From positions 1-50,938 of the forward strand of contig JABMNN010000134.1 in assembly GCA_013204545.1 (NCBI GenBank): a stretch of DNA of 50,938 nucleotides, given 5' to 3'. Both the position numbers and the translations under genes were made by a program. Shown here piece by piece: positions 27,705-34,926 of the stretch (positions are counted from its first letter, which is position 1; every line of letters starts with the position of its first letter). The notes under the pieces are model-generated. The model worked only from the letters and a program-made list of their open reading frames with translations, did not search any database and had not been told where the DNA came from. This DNA is from Chloroflexota bacterium. GTDB taxonomy: Bacteria; Chloroflexota; Dehalococcoidia; Lucifugimonadales; Lucifugimonadaceae.

Positions 27705-27735
27705 ATCAGACGTCTGTAACGTATCAGTGACGAGA

Positions 27736-28533
27736 CTAGGCTCCGCCTGTCGATATCACGTACAACACTAAGAGCGCTGCAACCGCAACCGTTAACTTGA
27801 CAGCCCATGATGCCCATTGCTTTTGGAATGCGTTGAACTGTTCAACTGATTGCCATTTCTTCCCACGCCACGCCAGTTCGTTCCCCTTAACGCCGAGGTA
27901 GACGCTAGCTACGACCATCACCACCAGTTGAATCGTTGGTGGTAAAAACGCGGCTCCAAACAGAATTGCGGTATATGGAACTCCAGAGAAAAGACCCCAG
28001 ACAGCTGGCATAAGGAATGCAGCCCAGTTCCACTTCTTAACTCCGCTGGGGAGTTCACCACCCTTAATTCCTGAGGTGTTTTCTGCTGGCGAATCGGGAC
28101 TGCCGAATGAATCCCCATATGAAGTTGAGGAATTTGACTGGATGTCACGTTCAGATTTTAGAACAGGTCCACGTAGGTCAGAGTTTTCGTTTACTCGCTT
28201 TCCAGCAGGCCCCGAAGCTGGATTCAGATCCGGTCTGTACGTTCGTGGTGTCACCGCTGACGGAATTTGGAGATTGAGTGGAGCCTTCGGTGCGATTCGA
28301 ATCGAATCTTTCGTCTCAGAGCCGCATACCCAGCAATAAGTCGCTTTGGTGTTGTTGGCACTTCCACATCTCGAACAAGAATTAATACTTAAATGTTCGC
28401 TGGTCTCGGTTGATATCTCGATCAGCCGCTCGCCGCATCTTGTACAGGCGTATCCGCCCTTGGCATTCTCTGTGCCACAGTGGGCGCAAAAGTGCCGGTC
28501 GTCCGTGCTTGTTGATTCCATTTGTTCTGGCAT
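27736..28533 (-). CDS. Double zinc-ribbon membrane protein
   Basis: A 265-residue protein. Two zinc ribbons at the N-terminus are given by C-A-H-C-G...C-T-R-C-G (about 17-37) and C-S-R-C-G...C-W-V-C-G (about 53-71). A disordered Pro/Ser-rich linker follows. The C-terminus has a W-N-W-A-A-F-L-M-P-A-V-W-G segment and two or three membrane helices ending V-A-V-A-A-L-L-V-L-Y-V-I-S. Zinc-ribbon plus W-x-A-F-x-x-P-x-x-W-G architecture occurs in many uncharacterised bacterial proteins. No function is claimed. It converges with the acetyltransferase gene. Confidence 0.7.
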   Translation of the reverse strand: MPEQMESTSTDDRHFCAHCGTENAKGGYACTRCGERLIEISTETSEHLSINSCSRCGSANNTKATYCWVCGSETKDSIRIAPKAPLNLQIPSAVTPRTYRPDLNPASGPAGKRVNENSDLRGPVLKSERDIQSNSSTSYGDSFGSPDSPAENTSGIKGGELPSGVKKWNWAAFLMPAVWGLFSGVPYTAILFGAAFLPPTIQLVVMVVASVYLGVKGNELAWRGKKWQSVEQFNAFQKQWASWAVKLTVAVAALLVLYVISTGGA

Positions 28534-28628
28534 ACAACCCTAAGTTTAGAGGTGTTGCCGGTCTCTGTCGCCGTTGAGGTCTATAGATATATGCAGATTA
28601 CGTTGTGAATGAGGGCAGAATTTATAAG

Positions 28629-29540
28629 TTACAGGCCGACGACGTTGAGATCGAGTGAATTCATTAGATCATCGAGTTCTGCTCTGGTCGAGTCGTCTAT
28701 AGGCGGGCTTGGCGGCCGAATGTCGGCTGTGGTTATGAATCCTCTGCGTTTCATAATTTCTTTGCGGATTGCGAGGCCAATTCCGACTGAATTTTCATAA
28801 CGAATCAGTGGAATCCACTTATAGAAAATGCTTCGTGCTCGCTCAATATCACCGTTGGCGATGTATTTGTGAACAGCAACCAGAACTTCGGGATAGGCGA
28901 ACCCGGTCATCGTTCCAATCGCTCCTCTGCGTAGCTCTTCAAAGAGGAATGCACCGCCAAGACCACCGAATATTCCCATTGTTCCACCAGTGGCTTCATT
29001 AACCCGGGTTATTTTCTGAGGCGTCGGTGGGTCTTCAAGCTTCAGATATTTGGCGTCTGGCAGTTCTGTGTGCAACTTGGCTATGAATGAAGGGTCGAGA
29101 TGTACTCCGGTCTGCTCTGGAAGATCCTGAACTACGATGGGAATTTCGGTAATTTCTTGGGCTGCCGCGTAATAGCCATAAGTTGAGGAGGTGTTCGGCT
29201 TAGCCATTTTTGCTGGAGCGATCATCACTGCTGTTGCTCCGGCAGATTGAGCATCACGGACTCTGGATGCCAGAGCCCGTCCGCTATCGGCACTGACCCC
29301 CACTGTTACCGATAGGTCAGTCCCTGCTGCGGCAACTACAGCGTCGATAATTGGTCTACGTTCGGCGTCGGTGAGGCGGTGCGCCTCGCCCATAACGCCG
29401 AGGGTCACAACACCTGTGCAACTCGCGATTCTCGCGGCTTTCACAAGCTGTGTGAAGGAATCGGTATCGACGTCACCATTCGCATCGAATGGAGTTGGCA
29501 ACATAAAGTGAATTCCATCTAGCTTCCGATCAATAGCCAA
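28629..29540 (-). CDS. DapA-superfamily aldolase/lyase
   Basis: A 303-residue TIM-barrel enzyme of the dihydrodipicolinate synthase/N-acetylneuraminate lyase superfamily, which forms a Schiff base with a 2-oxoacid. The Schiff-base Lys is probably Lys167 (Y-L-K-L-E-D). The substrate-binding G-T-T-G-E of true DapA is G-V-M-G-E here (48-52), and the Tyr of I-x-Y-N-x-P is replaced (V-V-Q-D-L-P, Gln138). It is therefore unlikely to be the lysine-pathway enzyme; an aldolase acting on another 2-oxoacid is inferred. TTG start with GGAG upstream. No pathway neighbours help. Confidence 0.8.
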   Translation of the reverse strand: MAIDRKLDGIHFMLPTPFDANGDVDTDSFTQLVKAARIASCTGVVTLGVMGEAHRLTDAERRPIIDAVVAAAGTDLSVTVGVSADSGRALASRVRDAQSAGATAVMIAPAKMAKPNTSSTYGYYAAAQEITEIPIVVQDLPEQTGVHLDPSFIAKLHTELPDAKYLKLEDPPTPQKITRVNEATGGTMGIFGGLGGAFLFEELRRGAIGTMTGFAYPEVLVAVHKYIANGDIERARSIFYKWIPLIRYENSVGIGLAIRKEIMKRRGFITTADIRPPSPPIDDSTRAELDDLMNSLDLNVVGL

Positions 29541-29633
29541 TTCAAAGTGCTCCTCATTATTAACTTATTCTTGTGAAATTCATTCGTATGGTGGGCGAAT
29601 TGGTGTGCTCGTGCAATATGCCCCAACAGTAGT

Positions 29634-29659
29634 TTGACATTTTGAATTACACCTACAAT
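29634..29659 (+). promoter_or_regulatory. Possible promoter of the reductase leader
   Basis: TTGACA (29634-29639) is a perfect -35 hexamer. TACAAT (29654-29659) is a fair -10 but only 14 bases away, shorter than the usual 17. An extended -10, TGCTAAAAT (29671-29679), is an alternative with a start near 29686. The first choice keeps the GCCCCG arm of the leader in the transcript; the second does not. Confidence 0.4.
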
Positions 29660-29680
29660 GTGCAAAGGAGTGCTAAAATT

Positions 29681-29803
29681 GCCCCGTAATTATGAATTTG
29701 TTCTCACTTCACATCTGTTGTTGTACTGGTCGCTAAGCGGGGCCGGGCTTAACAGCGCGTGATTTATTCGACCCTGCTCAATGTAAATTAGCAGGGTTTT
29801 TTT
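29681..29803 (+). promoter_or_regulatory. Putative transcription attenuator of the siroheme reductase gene
   Basis: Four segments give a classical attenuator layout. Segment 1 GCCCCG (29681-29686) can pair with segment 2 CGGGGC (29738-29743). Segment 2, as AGCGGGG (29736-29742) just at the leader stop, can instead pair with CCCTGCT (29772-29778) of segment 3 (7 bp, one G-U). Segment 3 ACCCTGCT (29771-29778) pairs with segment 4 AGCAGGGT (29790-29797), followed by seven T: an intrinsic terminator 65 bases before the gene. A ribosome finishing the leader would mask segment 2 and favour termination; one stalled at the Cys codons would free it and favour read-through. The mechanism is inferred. 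Confidence 0.6.
29692..29736 (+). CDS. Leader peptide with three consecutive Cys codons
   Basis: A 14-codon ORF, ATG 29692 to TAA 29736, encoding MNLFSLHICCCTGR, with TGT-TGT-TGT at 29716-29724. It has no SD and may be translated nearly leaderless. Poly-Cys leader ORFs are known cysteine-responsive attenuators in mycobacteria. Here the next gene is a siroheme sulfite/nitrite reductase, an enzyme of cysteine supply. Another reading frame from TTG 29679, with a good SD (AAAGGAG, 29664-29670), runs through the same bases to 29762 and reads them as Leu codons. It cannot be excluded as the translated frame. Confidence 0.5.
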   Translation: MNLFSLHICCCTGR

Positions 29804-29867
29804 ATTGGGAATTTTTACGAGTATTCGATAGTACATTCGAACTCATTGGTGAAAGAGGGCTTGAACA

Positions 29868-31658
29868 GTGACAACTGGAAGAGTTGAAACGAAGGACTGG
29901 ATTCCAAATCCAGACAACGCTCATGTGCTGAAGATCGATGGCCCTGAGATAGCCAATTTTGAGGATCAGGTGAAGCTGTTCCAATCAGGTGAGAAGGACG
30001 CCATAGAGTTCTTGCGATTCCGACTGCGCCAAGGAGTTTACGGTCAGCGCCAAGCCGATGCCCAGATGATTCGAGTCAAACTGCCATTTGGAGGAGTAAC
30101 CGCCGACCAAATGGATGTTCTTGGCGAGGTAGCTGAGAAGTATGCACCTCTGAAAAAAGGACACATCACGACTCGTGAAAACGTGCAGTACCACCATGTT
30201 CCATTGAGCGACACGACAGACTTGCTGCGTACGCTCGGCGATGCTGGAATGTCAACGCGCGAGGCTTGTGGAAACGTTGTTCGAAACGTGGTTGCCGCAC
30301 CATCGGCAGGTGTATCGAAGAGTGAAGTATTCGACGTAACACCCTATGCCGCTGCATACGCTCGATACTTCCTTCGCCATCCAACCACTCAGAATATGCC
30401 TCGAAAATCGAAAGTAGCCTTCTCTGGTTCAGAAAAAGACGAAGCCATGATTCTGATGCACGATGTTGGTATGCTCGCTCGCATTCAGGATGGCAGGCGC
30501 GGATTCAAGATCGTGGTTGGCGGCGGTCTTTCGACGAACGCTATTATGGCCAAGACTCTCCGAGAGTTCATTCCCGTAGAGGATTTTATAAAGAACTGTG
30601 AAGCGGTGTTACGCATCTTCAACCGACAGGATGAGGAGAGAAAGAGCATTGCGAAGGCTCGAATTAAGTTCACCATCGCCAGATTGGGAATCGACAAGTT
30701 CCGTGAGATGGTAGATGAAGAGCTTGAAGGTGACTGGGCAAAGAAGGTGATTGATCTTGAGTCGTTGATGTTTGTTGACGATGAAGAGGCCGATGCACCT
30801 GGCGTACCCACAAACGCAACCGCGGAGCCTTCCGACGACGCTGCATACACATACTGGAAGCGAACCAACGTTGAAGCCCAACGACAGGATGGCTTCAGCA
30901 TGGTTTTTGTCAGAGTTGAGCGTGGTGACGTTTTCGCCAATCAGTGGTCACAACTCGCCGAAATCGCTCGGAAATTCGCTGGCGGACGTGCCCGGTTGGA
31001 TCAGCAACAGAACCTTGTGTATCGATGGGTACGCAACGAGTCGATTTTTGACATTTATCAGGCACTCGGAGCGATCGGGTTCAGCGCAGCCGGTAGAGAG
31101 ACGATTCGTGACGTTGTAACCTGCCCTGGCACCGATTCTTGTAAGTTGGGTATTACATCGTCAATGGGCTTAAACAAGGCTCTTGGTGAAACTCTCGATG
31201 GCATGGGCGCACTCGATCCGTTGATTGAGAAAATGCACATTAAGGCGAGCGGATGCCCTAATTCTTGTGGCCAGCATCACATAGCGAGCATCGGATTTCA
31301 TGGTGCTGTGGTGAAAGGGCCGGGTGGTCAAGTTCCAGCTTATGAGCTGTTTCTTGGCGGGCGATCTAATGAAGAAGCGGGCACGAAGATTGGTCAACGG
31401 GTGAAGGCTCGCATACCAGCAAAACGTGCTCCTGAAGCGTTGAAGACCGTTCTCGACACCTACCTTGCAGAGCGTAATAACGGCGAAGAGTTTGCTGACT
31501 TCATCGACCGCTTCGGCGTTGCGAAGTTCGAAGAGGAATTTGGCAAACTGAAGGCTGATATCGGACCGCTCGACCGGGACAATATCCAGACCTACATGGA
31601 TTGGGGTAAGACGGTTGTCTACCAGCTGGAGCGCGGCGAGGGTGAGTGCGCAGTTTAA
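29868..31658 (+). CDS. Ferredoxin-dependent sulfite/nitrite reductase (siroheme)
   Basis: A 596-residue assimilatory reductase that takes six electrons from ferredoxin to make sulfide from sulfite, or ammonium from nitrite. The siroheme-[4Fe-4S] ligands are C419 and C425 (T-C-P-G-T-D-S-C) and C463 and C467 (S-G-C-P-N-S-C-G). Two ferrodoxin-like half-domains flank each siroheme-binding half, with normal length. The Cys-rich leader upstream argues for sulfite reductase; sequence alone does not separate the two. The start is GTG with AGAGGG upstream. The likely electron donor, a 7Fe ferredoxin, is encoded 1.5 kb downstream. Confidence 0.9.
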   Translation: MTTGRVETKDWIPNPDNAHVLKIDGPEIANFEDQVKLFQSGEKDAIEFLRFRLRQGVYGQRQADAQMIRVKLPFGGVTADQMDVLGEVAEKYAPLKKGHITTRENVQYHHVPLSDTTDLLRTLGDAGMSTREACGNVVRNVVAAPSAGVSKSEVFDVTPYAAAYARYFLRHPTTQNMPRKSKVAFSGSEKDEAMILMHDVGMLARIQDGRRGFKIVVGGGLSTNAIMAKTLREFIPVEDFIKNCEAVLRIFNRQDEERKSIAKARIKFTIARLGIDKFREMVDEELEGDWAKKVIDLESLMFVDDEEADAPGVPTNATAEPSDDAAYTYWKRTNVEAQRQDGFSMVFVRVERGDVFANQWSQLAEIARKFAGGRARLDQQQNLVYRWVRNESIFDIYQALGAIGFSAAGRETIRDVVTCPGTDSCKLGITSSMGLNKALGETLDGMGALDPLIEKMHIKASGCPNSCGQHHIASIGFHGAVVKGPGGQVPAYELFLGGRSNEEAGTKIGQRVKARIPAKRAPEALKTVLDTYLAERNNGEEFADFIDRFGVAKFEEEFGKLKADIGPLDRDNIQTYMDWGKTVVYQLERGEGECAV

Positions 31659-31679
31659 TCCGCATTGATATACAACATT

Positions 31680-31729
31680 TGAAACCAAAACGGGCGGTTG
31701 CATTCATGCAACCGCCCGTTTTGGTTTCA
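31680..31729. terminator. Strong bidirectional terminator
   Basis: A perfect 23-bp inverted repeat with a 4-base loop (TTCA, 31703-31706), A-rich on the left and T-rich on the right. It lies between the convergent reductase gene and the membrane protein gene and can end transcription both ways. Confidence 0.9.
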
Positions 31730-31751
31730 CTTAGATAGGTTGGTGTAGCGG

Positions 31752-32252
31752 CTAGCTCTTGTCATCATCTTTAGATGAATCGAAATCGATGACCTTACCG
31801 CGGTCGGATGGGCTTGGTTCGTCCTCGATCCTTCGTCCACGCCAGTACTTGACCTGAGGTTCGTTTTCCTCAGGTTTGCGTGCTATTTTTCCGCGGCCGA
31901 ACATGTTTTGACCAGTTTCGAAACCGCCCCCACTCTGGGATACGTTACGGAACCACAACATGTATCCAATGACTACGAAGGCGACCCCAAGGAGGGCTGT
32001 CGGAACTTTTGCAGCGGGCACGAAAGCCGCAATGGCGAGTAGGACGAGGCCAACTATGATCACGTTACCTGGGTTGATCTTGATGCTGGTAGCACGACTC
32101 GGTGGTTTGCTCTTCGGCAGGGTGGAAGTGAATGGTTCAAAAGAACGGTGTTTCCCTGGTGGGTGTCGTCGCTCCGTTGGCTGTGAGGAGGTTTCTTCGG
32201 ACTTTTCGAGAATTTTGTCGATCTCGCGTTCGAATTTTGTCTTATCTGGCAT
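31752..32252 (-). CDS. Hypothetical two-helix membrane protein
   Basis: A 166-residue protein: a charged, Pro/Ser/Lys-rich N-terminal region of about 60 residues, two membrane helices (N-V-I-I-V-G-L-V-L-L-A-I-A-A-F and L-L-G-V-A-F-V-V-I-G-Y-M-L-W-F), and an acidic C-terminal tail with Y-W-R-G-R-R-I-E and a D/S/K-rich end. The W-R-G-R pattern after the second helix looks conserved. No domain is recognised; function unknown. Confidence 0.65.
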   Translation of the reverse strand: MPDKTKFEREIDKILEKSEETSSQPTERRHPPGKHRSFEPFTSTLPKSKPPSRATSIKINPGNVIIVGLVLLAIAAFVPAAKVPTALLGVAFVVIGYMLWFRNVSQSGGGFETGQNMFGRGKIARKPEENEPQVKYWRGRRIEDEPSPSDRGKVIDFDSSKDDDKS

Positions 32253-32357
32253 AGGTGAATACTACCTATTTGAGGGAATCAGCGTTGTTATACTCGATTA
32301 CTAATTGCTGCAATCATCGCACAGCATCACGAGCACCGGTTCTTCAGTTGTAAAAAT

Positions 32358-33029
32358 ATGCCAGATATTGAGTACGATAATTTTCTTAAAATCACACTGT
32401 TTCGACTTCGGTCGGAATTCCGCAGGTTGGATGTAGACGAACGTGAGAGCGCAAAGAAAGAGTTCGCTGATCTGGTGGGTGAGCTGTCAACTGATAATGA
32501 GATCCGTACGTACAGCACGGTCGGTACACGTCCGGATGCAGATTTCATGCTTGTTCAAGACTCATCGACTGTCGACACGTTTCATGAGACTTCCAAACGG
32601 ATCAATCATTCGTTGATTGGTAGTTACCTTGAGCAGTCTTATTCGTACTTGTCTATCCGACGTAAAAGTCGCTACAAGCACGGCGGCGGCGCGCCGAAGC
32701 TGAAAGAGAATTACAAGTACATGGTTGTCTACCCGATGACCAAAACTCGGCCTTGGTATGAGAAGGCGAAGCAAGAACGTCAGGATATGATGAACGATCA
32801 CTTTAGGGTGGGTAAGAACTATCCGATGGTGAAGATCAACACCTCTTATGCATTCGGACTTGATGATACTGAGTTCGTGTTGAGTTTCGAGATGGACAAT
32901 CCTTCAGACTTCGTGTCATTGGTTATGGATCTGCGTGAGGTTCCAGCGGCTCAGTACACAGCGGTAGAGATTCCGATTTTCACGACGATTCGAATGCCAA
33001 TATCTGATGCTCTGGATGCGATGGCATGA
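32358..33029 (+). CDS. chdC: Coproheme decarboxylase (chlorite-dismutase family)
   Basis: A 223-residue protein of the chlorite dismutase/HemQ superfamily. ChdC converts iron-coproporphyrin III to heme b by two oxidative decarboxylations and is the last step of the monoderm heme pathway. The diagnostic V-V-Y-P-M-T-K has the catalytic Tyr125, followed by R-P-W-Y. His148 in D-H-F-R-V-G-K-x-Y-P is the expected axial ligand. The C-terminal F-G-L-D-D-x-E-F-V and L-R-E-V-P-A-A segments are family-typical. The usual chlorite-dismutase distal Arg is not evident, which favours ChdC. No other heme genes are in the window. Confidence 0.85.
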   Translation: MPDIEYDNFLKITLFRLRSEFRRLDVDERESAKKEFADLVGELSTDNEIRTYSTVGTRPDADFMLVQDSSTVDTFHETSKRINHSLIGSYLEQSYSYLSIRRKSRYKHGGGAPKLKENYKYMVVYPMTKTRPWYEKAKQERQDMMNDHFRVGKNYPMVKINTSYAFGLDDTEFVLSFEMDNPSDFVSLVMDLREVPAAQYTAVEIPIFTTIRMPISDALDAMA

Positions 33030-33054
33030 GCGGTAAAAGCCAAAGAAGTTAAAT

Positions 33055-33086
33055 AAAAAGCCCCGGCAAATGTGCCGGGGCTTTTT
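33055..33086. terminator. Bidirectional terminator between chdC and ferredoxin gene
   Basis: AAAAAGCCCCGGCA (33055-33068) pairs perfectly with TGCCGGGGCTTTTT (33073-33086), with loop AATG. It ends the convergent chdC and ferredoxin genes. The core is nearly the same as the terminator at 41119. Confidence 0.9.
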
Positions 33087-33100
33087 ATTATTCGTTAGTT

Positions 33101-33367
33101 CTAGCCGTTTGCACCCGGCTCTGAAGAGTCGTAATCGTATTCGTAGTTCAACTTTATGAACTGCTGTTGATCTGAAGGAACCTGGTCCTCAGGGAAAATG
33201 GCGTTTACCGGACAGACTGGTTCGCAGGCAGCGCAGTCGATACATTCATCGGGACTGATGAAAAGCTGATTGTCACCAGGCTTCGAGTAAATACAGTCGA
33301 CGGGGCATACGTCCACGCACGCACCGTCCATTACGTCAACACAATCCTTAGCGATGATGTATGTCAT
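33101..33367 (-). CDS. 7Fe/8Fe ferredoxin (FdxA-like)
   Basis: An 88-residue small electron carrier. Cys positions 9, 17, 21, 25 and 42, 45, 48, 52 match the Azotobacter FdI/mycobacterial FdxA pattern, in which the first cluster (C-x7-C-x3-C-P) is [3Fe-4S] and the second (C-x2-C-x2-C-x3-C-P) is [4Fe-4S]. An acidic tail of about 25 residues extends the C-terminus. ATG start with AGGAG about 11 bases upstream. It plausibly feeds the nearby siroheme reductase. Confidence 0.92.
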   Translation of the reverse strand: MTYIIAKDCVDVMDGACVDVCPVDCIYSKPGDNQLFISPDECIDCAACEPVCPVNAIFPEDQVPSDQQQFIKLNYEYDYDSSEPGANG

Positions 33368-33527
33368 ATCCGATGAGGCTCCTGAACTGTTGCGGCCAGT
33401 TCCTGTGCAGGCCGACTTGTTGGCAATTCCACGGCAGATTATACGTTTCCGCGATCCGTCATGAATAGGCTGACACTACCTTGTTTGTGTGGAAATGCCA
33501 GCCAGAAATCGAATAAATTCTAGGGGG

Positions 33528-33938
33528 TTAGTGTCCGCCGCAGGCGCAACCACCGCCACCGCCACCGCCGCCGCAACCACCGCCACCGCCGCCGCCGCCG
33601 CAACCACCGCCGCCACCACCACAGCCGCAGCCAGATGAGAAGTTGGGGTTAGAGATCACGAAGCCTGAGCGTTCGAATCCCTCAACGTAATCGATGCTTG
33701 AACCTTCGAGCATCGGGGCACTTTCGTCATCGACGAGTGCTTTGACGGTTCCTTCAACAACTGTGTCGGATTCGGAAGGTGTCTCTTCCAGTCCGAATAC
33801 ATATTCTATACCGCCGTGATCAGCTGTCGTAACTGCGATACGAAGGTACTGACCTTCGGCATCCTGCTCTTTTAATACTTCAAGCAATTTTGTTGTCGCT
33901 GCTTCAGTAAACTCTACAACGGTCGTTGAATTGACCAT
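33528..33938 (-). CDS. A-type Fe-S carrier homologue with Cys/Gly-rich tail
   Basis: A 136-residue HesB/IscA-family protein. The fold motifs are visible: V-E-F-T-E-A-A, V-D-D-E-S-A-P-M-L-E-G-S-S-I-D-Y, and F-V-I-S-N-P-N-F-S-S-G-C-G-C. In this family the three cluster Cys lie in G-G-C-S-G and C-G-C. Here the first is lost (H-G-G-I-E-Y), while C-G-C is kept. The last 35 residues are almost only Gly with Cys at wide spacing (C-G-C-G6-C-G8-C-G8-C-A-C-G-G-H), which is exceptional. It may bind metals or clusters through the tail, or be a sequence expansion. SD GGAG is 8 bases before the ATG. Confidence 0.85.
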   Translation of the reverse strand: MVNSTTVVEFTEAATTKLLEVLKEQDAEGQYLRIAVTTADHGGIEYVFGLEETPSESDTVVEGTVKALVDDESAPMLEGSSIDYVEGFERSGFVISNPNFSSGCGCGGGGGGCGGGGGGGGCGGGGGGGGCACGGH

Positions 33939-34242
33939 TTAGTACTCCAGATTGCCTAACGAAAGGTGAATTTGAGTTGCATTAACTACTTTACGCGCAA
34001 TTTAAGTGAAAAGTACAGACTTCGAATATGAGGAATGTATGGTCGGAATTTCGCGTTATTCACGCAATGATCCTACCCCTATGAGCGGAATCCGGCGGTA
34101 TCATTTACACCTGTAACGGTAATTCGCCAGATCAATTTCTGGTTGCTGCACAGCGAAATGGAACCGATTTTAATCTTTTCCAGAAACGCTCTACTCGAAC
34201 GTCTAGATACTCAGTCTAGACCCCTGAACCTAATTAGGAAAA
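33939..34242. other. Divergent intergenic region of hesB-family and Lrp genes
   Basis: About 300 bases with no gene. The dyad at 34201-34221 is the only structure I recognise. The region must hold promoters for both flanking genes; no clear -35/-10 pair is seen. Confidence 0.4.
34201..34221. promoter_or_regulatory. Dyad before the Lrp/AsnC gene
   Basis: GTCTAGA-tactcag-TCTAGAC is a perfect 7-bp inverted repeat with a 7-base centre, 22-37 bases before the two candidate starts. Lrp/AsnC proteins commonly repress their own genes, so it is a candidate autoregulatory operator. Confidence 0.4.
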
Positions 34243-34698
34243 TTGGAAAAAGCTCGAATGGACGAACTCGACCGACAGATAATCAATCTTCTTGAACGTA
34301 ACGGCAGGGCTTCTAATGCACAAATCGCTCGCGATGTTGGCGTTAGCGAAGGAACGGTCCGCCGACGTTTGAAGCGCCTTATTAGCGAACAGATCATCAA
34401 TGTAATTGCGCTTCCCGATCCTCGGAAACTGGGATACAACTCGGAAGCTCTCATCGGTATTCAGGTAGATCCTGACAAAGTGGATGAAGTCGCTTCGAAA
34501 ATGGCGAATCTTGAGCACACTCGATGGGTGACTGTTACCACTGGTACCTACGATGTGTTCGCTTGGGCGACGCTACCGAACGCAGAGGCTCTTGGGCGAT
34601 TCCTTCGAGATCAAGTCGGTGCCATCGATGGTGTTCGGCGCACCGAGACCTTCGTGAACCTTCAGGTCATGAAGCGTGAATTCGGCATACCCGCGTAG
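34243..34698 (+). CDS. Lrp/AsnC family transcriptional regulator
   Basis: A 151-residue DNA-binding protein. The N-terminal helix-turn-helix (M-D-E-L-D-R-Q-I-I-N-L-L, A-Q-I-A-R-D-V-G-V-S-E-G-T-V-R-R-R) is classic AsnC. The C-terminal RAM domain has the V-x-x-x-x-G-x-Y-D-x-F pattern (V-T-T-G-T-Y-D-V-F). Effectors are usually amino acids; the effector and targets are not known here. TTG 34243 has AGGA closely upstream; ATG 34258 (M-D-E-L-D-R) is the family-typical start and may be the real one. Confidence 0.88.
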   Translation: MEKARMDELDRQIINLLERNGRASNAQIARDVGVSEGTVRRRLKRLISEQIINVIALPDPRKLGYNSEALIGIQVDPDKVDEVASKMANLEHTRWVTVTTGTYDVFAWATLPNAEALGRFLRDQVGAIDGVRRTETFVNLQVMKREFGIPA

Positions 34699-34725
34699 CC
34701 AACGTGTAGTCAGGTTTGCAAAATT

Positions 34726-34760
34726 ACGAGATGCCGGGTACAAATCGGCATCTCGTTTTA
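34726..34760 (+). terminator. Terminator after the Lrp/AsnC gene
   Basis: ACGAGATGCCG (34726-34736) pairs with CGGCATCTCGT (34746-34756), loop of 9, followed by TTTT. It lies 28 bases beyond the regulator stop. Confidence 0.85.
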
Positions 34761-34783
34761 GTTAACAGCCGGATTGGTTAACA
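34761..34783. promoter_or_regulatory. GTTAAC repeat upstream of bioY
   Basis: GTTAAC occurs at 34761-34766 and 34777-34782 (16 bases apart), about 145 bases before bioY. BirA biotin operators contain GTTAAC-like half-sites, but with a wider spacing, so this is only a weak candidate. Confidence 0.25.
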
Positions 34784-34926
34784 CCCAGTGGACCGTGTGG
34801 AAATATAATCAAGTTCGATTTGTGGCGTTCCTGTCGGTTGCAGATGTAACCCGCGGGTACCCTAAAGTACCGATGAACTAACGGCAGTCAATCAACAAGA
34901 TTGCTATCGACCTTATGGAGATACCG

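Noticed and set aside
29660..29770. Known riboswitch (SAM, cobalamin, T-box, glutamine)
   Set aside because: None of their conserved cores is seen; leader-peptide attenuation explains the layout better.
34761..34783. Firm call of a BirA biotin operator
   Set aside because: GTTAAC half-sites are 16 bases apart, too close for the known operator; kept only as a weak feature.
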